DNA of 64,000 nt, taken from positions 4,836,001-4,900,000 of the forward strand of contig JAETXT010000001.1 in assembly GCA_019188255.1 (NCBI GenBank). The letters run 5' to 3'. Source of the stretch: Verticillium longisporum (Eukaryota; Ascomycota; Sordariomycetes; Glomerellales; Plectosphaerellaceae). Position 1 is the stretch's first letter. Each line of letters opens with the position of its first letter. Positions 56,625 through 64,000 of the stretch are shown here, piece by piece. The translations under genes were made by a program, and so were the position numbers. The notes under the pieces were generated by a model. It searched no databases, was not told where the DNA came from, and saw only the letters and a program-made list of their open reading frames with translations.

Positions 56625-57134
56625 TCAGCCCAGCATGAACAGCCACGGGATGCCCATGAACACGACAATGGCAAACATGCAAAAGATGACCTGCCAGTCG
56701 GCGACCGTCGCATCGGCCGTCAGCGACGTGGGGAACCCGGCAATGTTGCCCTCGGAGAAGTTCCTGGCGGCCTCGGCAGCAGCGACGGTCGTCAGGTTGC
56801 CACAGGCGGCGTTGAGGGCCGTGTCGGCCGTCATGGGCGGCAGCGCGACGACCATGGCGGCGAGGAAGTCGAGGTTCTGGTGGGTGCCGAAGGGCGACGC
56901 CTGGATGAAGGCTGAGCGCAGCGTGATGTTGGAGCCGATGGTGGAGAAGTTGGCCGTGCGCGAGTACTCGAGGCACTGGGGCTGGGCGAGCGGGTTGCCG
57001 CCGGCCGGGGCGGCGTCTTGGCGGGCGATGAGGACGGCGTCGGCGGTGTTGGTGAGGAGGCGGCCGGCTGAGACGGCGTGGGTTAGGCACAGGGCCAGGA
57101 GGAGGCGGGCGAGGAGGAGCCGCATGGTGTACAT
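56625..57134 (-). CDS. Small secreted or membrane-anchored orphan
   Basis: From ATG 57134, 169 residues; a second Met three residues on would give 166. N-terminal signal peptide MRLLLARLLLALCLTHAVSA. The middle is polar with NFS, NIT, NLT and NFS glycosylation sequons and two Cys. The C-terminal 25 residues form one hydrophobic helix (VIFCMFAIVVFMGIPWLFM) and then the protein stops, so it may be a tail-anchored or GPI-like surface protein, though no clear omega site is visible. The open frame continues 43 codons upstream, but that part is Ser/Asp/Asn-rich without features. I do not recognise the family. Confidence 0.6.
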   Translation of the reverse strand: MYTMRLLLARLLLALCLTHAVSAGRLLTNTADAVLIARQDAAPAGGNPLAQPQCLEYSRTANFSTIGSNITLRSAFIQASPFGTHQNLDFLAAMVVALPPMTADTALNAACGNLTTVAAAEAARNFSEGNIAGFPTSLTADATVADWQVIFCMFAIVVFMGIPWLFMLG

Positions 57135-58632
57135 TATGACAGAGCTAGGAATTTCGGGAGCGGAATGGAGAGCGTCGTTCTTGTTGTCGTTGCTGTCGTC
57201 GGACTGCGAGGTTGTGGCACGGAGTTTCCCTGGGCGTGATGAGGGTATCAAGGAGAGTATCAAGCAGCGTAGCGAGTCAGGGAGAGTAGCCGGCCACTCA
57301 AAAGAAGGATTGAAGAAGAGTGAAAGAAGGATGAATGAAGGACAGCCCGGCCGTCAGAGGTGAGAAAGAAAGACGATGGAGGAGAAGCAACGACCGAAAT
57401 CCAGCAGATAGACCAGCAGTGCCACGAGAAGGACCAAGGTCGCAGGCGAGAGGGGCCCATTCCGTATTATAAACCGAGCGCAGCCATCACGAGACGGCGC
57501 ACCGGTTGGTTGAATGGTGGTTTGAAAGCGCCCTGAAGCTCAGGCGGGGGCCGGCGCTGTGACAGGCGCCCCACAGTCGTGAGACCCGATGACACAGAGG
57601 CGGCCCCCCTGGCTCGCAGATCAGACGGTCTCATAGACGTTTCAACAGGCATGGGGCGACGATGTTACGCTGCTTCAGACGATCGGGCGCCTCCATTGCT
57701 CACCACCGGTGGGGGACCATTGCTCACCAGCGGCGGGGGATAGAAGAAGCTTCCCGTCTTTGCGTTTGCAGGGTGCAGTGACATCCGGGCCGACGCCCCT
57801 GGGCTGTCGCATCGAAGGAATACGGCGAGTGCGTGGGCCTTTGGATCCGTGTCGTAACAAGAGCAGGTATATCCCAAAGCTGTAAGTATAAATATCTAGC
57901 ATCGTCTCATTATCGGCCCATGTTCGTCTCGTGCGAGTTCATGTTGCGCTCATTCTCAGTCAGTGAGAGCCTCCATAGTCGTCCAGAGACCCATGAGCAA
58001 GGCAGCTAGGATGCTCTTCGCCCTTGAGGCCCTTCATCGCATTCGTGGGCTCATACTTAAAGATTGGTAGGGAACTTGGGATGACTCCGGCTTGGCCGAT
58101 TGGAAGATGTCAGGCCCTTGGTCACGTCTTGTGAACCCGGTGATGGACACGAGTGGCCAGCACTGTGCCTGCTTCAGGGGGTGACTGTCACTAGAAGTGA
58201 GCCATCAGGCACTAAAGGTCCACTGGAGTGACTGGCTTCGGCGGACCAGGCACCTGATATAGGTACCTACAAGATCGATGCGATGGCTACCCGCGCAGCA
58301 CCTGCAACCACCTCCAATTTCTTTGGAACTCGTGTGACAATTCCGCTTAGTGCTTCCAAGTAGCGTCACTTAGATGTTTGTATAATTCCTGATGCTGTAC
58401 TTGCAAGCTGACATGACGTACTCGGGTGAACACGAGCCTGGTCCTACTGGAGCTGCGTACCTTGGTAGGGACTGAGACGAACCCAACCGCCTCGACAGCC
58501 GTTACACGATATATTCAGGCCACCGACTCGTGAATCTGCCCCGCGACAGTGACACCCTGTTCCCCCACCCCTCCTCCTACCTTTGCCGATCTTTGCCCCC
58601 AAAACAGTTCCATCGGTACTCTCCTCCGTGGT
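57135..58632. other. Gene-poor interval
   Basis: About 1.5 kb. It begins with the promoter of the 57134 gene, including a purine-rich AGAAGG-type tract at about 57300-57385 and a TATAA-like site near 57470. From about 57900 to 58600 no open frame of interest was seen. No repeats recognised. Confidence 0.4.
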
Positions 58633-60207
58633 TTATAATAAGGACAATGCTCCCTCCCTTCGGATCTGCCACAGGGATGCAGGCTCGACCACCTGGCAGG
58701 GTAAGTCTAATAGGTGAATAGCATCGCCGTGCGACGCTACTTGGCCCTGGATCTTCTCCTTTTTGGTCATGACGTAACGCGAATGGTCCCGCGACGCAAG
58801 CTGCTCCCATGCCTCCTCGACCCTATGGTTTATCTCGAGATCCCACGTGCTGCGCCAGGTGATAAATGCGCAGCCTGCCTTCGCTTGGAACACGAAAGCG
58901 CATGCATTCCCTCTGGCGCCGTTCCAGAGCACCATGGTACGCAACTTGGGCATCCGTACCGCTATCTCGCTGGCCTTGAGTAGAAGATCGTTGATCTCTT
59001 GGGGGGGCGTTTCTTGCTGGAAGAGTCGAACTGTCAGGGCCAGAGTCTCTAAGTGGCGCCAGGTCCCATGTTGCTTGACGCAGGAATCAAAGAAGTCCTT
59101 GGCGTCGACCAAGAAGGACACGGAGAGACGCTCAAGCTTGCGACTTTGAGAGGCAAAAATCGCACCCAAGCCCGGATCCGCGATCCGGTACCGGGCAACA
59201 CAGCTATGCCAGGCCACGCCGTTGTTGCGGGCCAGTATGACAGCGAATTCTTCGTTGAAATCTTCAAATACAGTCAATGTCTTGACTGTTGCAGGGAGAC
59301 CCTGCTGGAACAGCAGGCTATGTTCTAACCAAGTAGTCCGTTAGCGCAAGCACGCAGTACGGCGTCTCGAAGTCCATGGATCTCGGCATGAAGATGCCCA
59401 CTCACCCATATCAGCTCTGCTCACACACGAATTCTCCCATCCCCGCCACGGCTCGTACACCATGTGCCGTAGACCACAAAGGCTCTCCAATACAGGTTTG
59501 AGTGACCAGTAACTGAGCCTTCGACGTAAATGTCGGCGTACTACTAGGCGTGTCACGACCTTGACGCGGGGTAGCTTCTGCTGGCCGAAATCGAGCGTAA
59601 TCTGATCGAAAAGGCCCGATATGGCTTTTCTGGATGGAGTTCCAAAATTGAAGCGATCGAACCACCTGGGGCGCGGATGGTGCCATCTGGGGTGAGGAGC
59701 TCCAGAACTGACGTCGCCCTCGGCGTCGGTGGCGAAATAAAAGCCCTTGAAGTAATAGCCCAGGTCGCTGGGACGATACGCGTGTAGCTCCAGAGTCAAC
59801 TCTTGCCCTGGCTTCCACTTGCTGAGGATGGAAAAGATCTTCCGGATTGCGGCTACGATAAGAGGTCCGTTTAATCGGGAGAACGGGAAATGCGGGCATT
59901 TGCATTGCTGCACCTCAATGTTGAGCCAGATGTGGCGGACGAAATCTCGTTGCATAGTCATGAGCCGTCCAAAACTCTCTAGACAGGATGAGCGAAGTTC
60001 CAGTTTACGGAGGTTTTCCGTCGCGATGATGTGCTGCCATTCTCGGCACACAGACGCAAGTGTAGACCAGCCAGGATGTTTGTCGCGTGCAAATGTCTCC
60101 AGAATAATGATCCGGAGTTCAGTCGGCAAGCAGAGCCAGGAGCCGATCTTGGTCCGCGTATGAAGCCTCGTGTTGTAGCGTCTTGTGACGCCACGTCCTG
60201 TCGCCAT
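58633..60207 (-). CDS. F-box domain protein
   Basis: Two exons, 60207-59406 and 59324-58633 (intron 81 nt, phase 1), 497 residues, frame consistent. The F-box is at residues ~24-70: WLCLPTELRIIILETFARD, then LASVCREWQHIIATENLRKLEL, typical of a large fungal family predicted to recruit substrates to SCF ubiquitin ligases. The C-terminal part has the usual pattern of these proteins (YEPWRGWENS, LPATVKTLTVFEDFNE, RKLERLSVSFLVDAKDFFD, TWRHLETLALTVRLF, KLRTMVLWNGARGNACAF). Such genes are often lineage-specific. A TATATAAAA element lies about 180 bases upstream. Confidence 0.9.
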
Positions 60208-60384
60208 GTTGATTTAGCTGTTTCGCGCGTGAGGGCTGCAAGGGTGGAAGAAGCAATCCTCCTCTGTTGTAAGGGCTACGCCCAAATTCTAGTGAGGATT
60301 TCACAAGAGCTGTTTTTCGCAGATAACGTGGAGAGTAAGTAGCAGCTGAACCTTGGCCGGAAATCGAAGCATGGCGAGCCAGGC

Positions 60385-60393
60385 TTTTATATA
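60385..60393 (-). promoter_or_regulatory. TATA box of the F-box gene
   Basis: The minus strand reads TATATAAAA, about 180 bases before ATG 60207. Confidence 0.45.
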
Positions 60394-60832
60394 TGCATGA
60401 AGGTAATCGAGGCCCAGTTTGGCTTTCCACGATCTCCGTGGCTTAATTTGACCACTCTTACCTCTCTTCTCGAATGGTTTTCTAGGGACCATTGTGGCCA
60501 TAGCATCCAAAAAGGTTTCGTTCATGCTACCAGATACGTTGTTTGACTTTCCGTGACGCTGGGGCTTTGTTTCCTGATTATCACGATCCCCTGATGGCTG
60601 TTATTCACCACAATTCAACTTAATTATTGGCGTAACCTTGAGCACCTTGGGATTATTAAACTTAGAAACCCAAAAGTGGCCACCATCTATGTAGAAATCA
60701 TCCCAGTCTCGCCCGTGATATAGTACCTGTTAAAGGTTGTATGGGCCAGTGGGCACTTCTTTCTCGAGAACGAGACGATGTAGTGGCGAAGGAGGATGAA
60801 GTGAAGGCTGGGAGTAGCGGATCAGGTCAGTA

Positions 60833-60865
60833 ATTTTTATTTTTATTTTTATTTTTATTTTTTTT
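60833..60865. repeat. Microsatellite (ATTTTT)n
   Basis: Four to five copies of ATTTTT ending in a run of nine T. Confidence 0.95.
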
Positions 60866-61572
60866 GGTGAATATGCAACACCCAGCAATCGATATCCGTC
60901 ATCGCCTCAACTAAGAGTCTGGTTTTTACCGGCCGGCTCACTAATAAGAGAGCGGACGGGACCCGAGTTTTCAGGTCGGTATTGGTTTATCTACCAGCCG
61001 CAAGTAATTCCACAAATAATTGAAGCCTTGCCAATATTCAATCTCTCGAGACCGCTTCTTCTCATGTATGTAACCGGGGATCATGGACTCCACGAACTGT
61101 GCTTCAAACCTGATCGTCGCTTATCCCTCCAATGCGGCCCACGATCAACACTGCACTTGACGATATCATGGCATCGGGCCAGGCTTAGTGTTAGGCACAG
61201 CATGGTTTCATGACCAATTGCGACCCTATAAATGGTTCCGATAAAAATAAGTTGACCGCCCAAGAAAGACCGTTTGATCTGCTTAAGCGCAGACTCTCAA
61301 TCCCATCAATTGCATCTTTGATCGGCCAGCCATTGTCGATGGGAAACAGCCTTGTCCGAGCAGCTACCCCACTACGCATTCACCCCACCAAAGCCAAGCT
61401 TGCCGATGACCCCGCAGCTCCTCGCTCCTCGTCACAACCGAGACGGCTTTGCTCAGTGACATAGCTTGCGCGTCTCGATTTCTTGAACGTCAGCGCCATC
61501 ATCAGCACGGCCTCGTTCCCCGCTGACCAGAATTGGAAGACCCTCCTACAAGTCTACATCTCGCAGCCTGTC

Positions 61573-62565
61573 ATGGCGTCGTCACCGCTCCGCATCGGCT
61601 ACGTGCCCGAACACTTCTCCGCGCCCTTGCACTTCGCCCAGCAGCACTATGGCCTCGAGGCGACACTGGTGCCCTTCCCCTCCGGCACAGGCCACATGAT
61701 CACAGCTCTTCGCGGCGGTGAGATTGACATTGGCATCGGCCTCACTGAAGGCTGGATTGCGGGCCTCGGCAAGGAGGGCATCGAGGGCGACGGCGGCTAC
61801 CGTCTCGTTGGCACCTACGTCGATACCCCTCTCTGTGAGTTCCCCTTGCGATCCTTGCCCGGCAACCCGACACTCCTCTACGTTTGATCGTGTGCGTTCC
61901 GGGAGATGATCTGACGCGCGTCAGGCTGGGCCATCTCGACAGGGTCCTCCCGCCCCGAAATCGCCTCCGTCTCCTCCCTCCGAAGCAAGCGCATCGGCGT
62001 CTCCCGCATCGGCTCGGGCAGCCAGATCATGGGCTTCGTCCTCGCCGACCAGCAGGGCTGGCTCGGATCCGCGGACGCTGCGCACTTCTCCGACACGGTC
62101 ATCCTCAATACCTTTGCCAACCTCCGAGACGCTGTCAACAAGGGCGACGCCGACTACTTCATGTGGGAGCACTTCACATCCAAGAAGTACTACGACTCGG
62201 GCGAGATTCGCAGGGTGGGAGAGATCTACACCCCGTGGAGCAGCTGGAAGATTGTCGCGTCAACAGCGCTCGCTGCTGAGGGCGCCTTGGAGCCGAGGGT
62301 GAAGGATCTGTTCGGAAAGCTCGACAAAGGAATCGTGCATTTCAACGAGAACCAGGAGGAGGCTGTGCGGTGGATCAGCACGAACCTGGACTACTCCGAG
62401 GCTGACGCCAGGGAGGGGCTCAAGACGGTCAAGTTCACGGCGGGTGTTGAGGGCGTCAAGCCCGAGGTGGTGAACAACTGCGTGGACATCTTGAGGAAGG
62501 CGGGTGTCTTGGCCGAGGGCAAGGGAAGGCAGCCTGAGCAGATGGTCGTCAGGGAGGCATCATGA
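61573..62565 (+). CDS. Ca3427-like PBP2-fold protein
   Basis: Type 2 periplasmic-binding-protein fold, as in Candida albicans Ca3427-like proteins, which resemble bacterial ABC substrate-binding subunits but stand alone in fungi. Two exons, intron 61835-61924 (phase 1); 300 residues, frame consistent. ATG 61573 begins MASSPLRIGYVPEHFSAPLHFA, then PSGTGHMITALRGGEIDIGIGLTEGW, LRSKRIGVSRIGSGSQIMGF, GDADYFMWEHFTSK and YTPWSSWKIVAS, the typical order. There is no signal peptide or lipobox, so it is presumably cytosolic. Ligand unknown; the related THI5/NMT1 fold makes pyrimidine precursor, but the His/Cys residues of THI5 are not evident here. Convergent with the ATP-grasp gene. Confidence 0.87.
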
Positions 62566-62673
62566 TGTGCACGGGGTATGAAGCATCTTCGACGTGTCCC
62601 TACGTCGTGTCTATGACCGGATCCCTATCAGCTCTGTCGTGCTCGTTTACCCGCAACCCCAAAACTCTCATGG

Positions 62674-64000
62674 CTAAAAGGTCACTTCGTCCGTGGCATC
62701 GCGCACCCTCTGCATTTCTTTTTTCAAGTCCTCTGGCGTCGCGGCTCCCACGGCCACGTCCGCTAGGCTCGTTCCAGAGACACGGTCCTGATACCAGCTG
62801 AGGATGCACATCTTGCCCGACTCAAAATCGTCTCGGAAAAGGGCCACGAATTCATCGCGGCTGTGCTTGGAGCTGATGGAGAATGACGATGCATTGTCGA
62901 GACCCCGACCTGTGAAGTGCGTCTTCATGAGCGGCAGCGCCAAAGATCCCGACGTCCGCACATTGAGGTCAACAATGTGGTACCTCGTGAGGTCAGCATC
63001 GACACCCTCGTCCATGACCGACTCGGACGCCGTCTCTAGGACGTCCGCCCCAGCCGGTCCGACATAGTCGTGCGACCGAAGCCAGGCCGCCACCTCCTTG
63101 ACCAGCTTGGCGAACTTGTTCTTGAGCTCATCTTGGCGTCGATAATTGATCGTGCTGCCGATCCAGGCGTTTCCCTCGCCAATCATCTGCTCCGACGCCG
63201 CAAGAAATACAGGCTCTGCCTCTTCTTCCGTGACGAAAAACGTCAGGCCGTAGTCCCCAATCGGCTCGTCGACGAGGTCGGACAGAATGAGGGCGCCCGG
63301 CCGCAGATGCGCATTCGCCTCCGTCACGCTCGACATGAGCTTTCTCAAGACGCCCTCTCGCAGATCATCAACGACCTTCCCACGCTCCTCCTCTGTCCTG
63401 ACCACATACGTCCCTGCTCCTCCGAACGTTTGCTGGTTCTTCAGAACAAAGGGTAGGCTCCTCTGGCCAATCTTTTGCAGAATCCTTTCGCTTTCCTGCG
63501 CAAACCATTGGCCCCTCGCTCCCTCGCACGCGGCGGGGATGACAAACTCATTCCCCTCGCCGTCCCCACCGCTCACGCACACCTCGCAGCAGCCGCGCTG
63601 CGCCCCGCCATGGCCCTCGAGGTCGATAATCTCGCACTTTGGCGTTGGCAGACCAGACTTTGCGAGGGCATCCTTCGAGTTGACGAACCAGTGCACATCC
63701 GGCTGCACGAGCAGGTCATGCTTCTCCAGGCCATCGACCATGAGCTTGTACGCAATGGCGTCGATGCCCTTCTCTTGGACGGGGATGTCGGCTGGCCCGG
63801 CGCAGAACACGAGCTCGGGCTTCTGGTCAGCAGCCAGCACGGAGACGGTGGCTTCGGCCTCGGCGCGGTCGTGTTCGACCTGGGCCGGATCGTCGTGGTC
63901 GATGTGGAAGAGTATGACGGGCGCTGAGCCCGAGATGAAGGCGTCGCGCTGGGGGATCAGAGAGAGATACTTCATGGCGAGCTCGCGGGTGAGAGCGGCC
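62674..64000 (-). CDS. ATP-grasp domain protein, 5' end outside window
   Basis: The 433-residue portion from an ATG at 63975 is in frame with open sequence (ALTRELA) up to the window edge, so the true start probably lies beyond 64000. An N-terminal helix MKYLSLIPQRDAFISG precedes PVILFHIDHDD. The ATP-grasp core is visible: LPFVLKNQQTFGGAGTYVV (Lys and Gly-rich loop), GALILSDLVDEPIGDYGLTFFV, then DVLETASES.. and the metal-binding stretch YHIVDLNVRTSGSLAL (D-x-N-x-R). It resembles fungal 'solid-state culture-specific ATP-grasp' proteins (family name from memory). A carboxylate-amine ligase activity is likely, substrate unknown. It ends TDEVTF, 108 bases from the convergent PBP2 gene. Confidence 0.83.
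   Translation of the reverse strand, partial: AALTRELAMKYLSLIPQRDAFISGSAPVILFHIDHDDPAQVEHDRAEAEATVSVLAADQKPELVFCAGPADIPVQEKGIDAIAYKLMVDGLEKHDLLVQPDVHWFVNSKDALAKSGLPTPKCEIIDLEGHGGAQRGCCEVCVSGGDGEGNEFVIPAACEGARGQWFAQESERILQKIGQRSLPFVLKNQQTFGGAGTYVVRTEEERGKVVDDLREGVLRKLMSSVTEANAHLRPGALILSDLVDEPIGDYGLTFFVTEEEAEPVFLAASEQMIGEGNAWIGSTINYRRQDELKNKFAKLVKEVAAWLRSHDYVGPAGADVLETASESVMDEGVDADLTRYHIVDLNVRTSGSLALPLMKTHFTGRGLDNASSFSISSKHSRDEFVALFRDDFESGKMCILSWYQDRVSGTSLADVAVGAATPEDLKKEMQRVRDATDEVTF

Larger units (their letters stand above)
60208..61572. other. Intergenic: F-box and PBP2-gene promoters
   Basis: About 1.4 kb between divergent genes. It holds the F-box promoter, an (ATTTTT) microsatellite at 60833-60865, and a TATAAAT at about 61227-61233 which could serve the gene starting at 61573. 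No coding sequence supported. Confidence 0.4.

Noticed and set aside
1..64000. Transposon or virus-derived segments
   Set aside because: I found no reverse transcriptase, transposase or integrase motifs and no terminal repeats in any frame I read.

Overview
This window is nuclear DNA of a filamentous ascomycete, probably a Sordariomycete. The evidence is short spliceosomal introns (about 42-170 nt, GT..AG with CTRAY-like branch points), a GC-rich coding bias, and fungus-specific genes: Zn2Cys6 and C2H2/fungal_trans regulators, a NACHT-type NLR with DUF7791-like features, lanosterol synthase, fungal-type glucosylceramide synthase and pectinases. I see no prokaryotic organisation, virus or complete transposon. 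The genus cannot be fixed from the sequence alone. Coordinates come from reading splice sites and frames by eye. In all multi-exon genes marked 'consistent', the exon lengths sum to a multiple of three.

Layout. 0.2-4.6 kb: divergent biotin pair, the fused dethiobiotin synthetase/DAPA aminotransferase (bioDA, minus) and a KAPA-synthase-like enzyme (bioF, plus, with a C-terminal AHL peroxisomal signal). 5-9.7 kb: an unrecognised protein and a C2H2 + fungal_trans regulator. 9.9-19.1 kb: housekeeping block of Yar1-like ankyrin protein, Spo11, lanosterol synthase (Erg7), Sgt1 and a gamma-butyrobetaine-hydroxylase-like dioxygenase. 19.4-27 kb: a 20-bp minisatellite, rhamnogalacturonan acetylesterase (CE12), tRNA-splicing endonuclease Sen2, glucosylceramide synthase and a GH28 exo-polygalacturonase. 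28.4-37.5 kb: a DAO-type flavoenzyme, a large eight-exon NLR (NACHT + TPR-like), a candidate micro-gene and a charged orphan. 39-49 kb: a divergent MFS-like protein, then a likely catabolic cluster of sugar transporter, Zn2Cys6 regulator and GH27 alpha-galactosidase. 50-64 kb: allantoate/nicotinate-type MFS permease, another MFS protein, a small secreted/membrane orphan, an F-box protein, a Ca3427-like PBP2 protein and an ATP-grasp protein cut by the window end.

How genes work together. bioDA and bioF supply consecutive steps of biotin synthesis from one shared promoter region. The CE12 and GH28 enzymes both act on pectin. The transporter-regulator-GH27 trio looks like an alpha-galactoside utilisation unit. 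The remaining genes look like ordinary neighbours.

A cross-cutting observation is that at least seven frame breaks in otherwise well-conserved genes are each cured by adding one base (two in sen2), mostly in a short homopolymer. This looks more like uncorrected long-read assembly error than seven independent pseudogenes. The affected genes are annotated as whole genes with the break stated.
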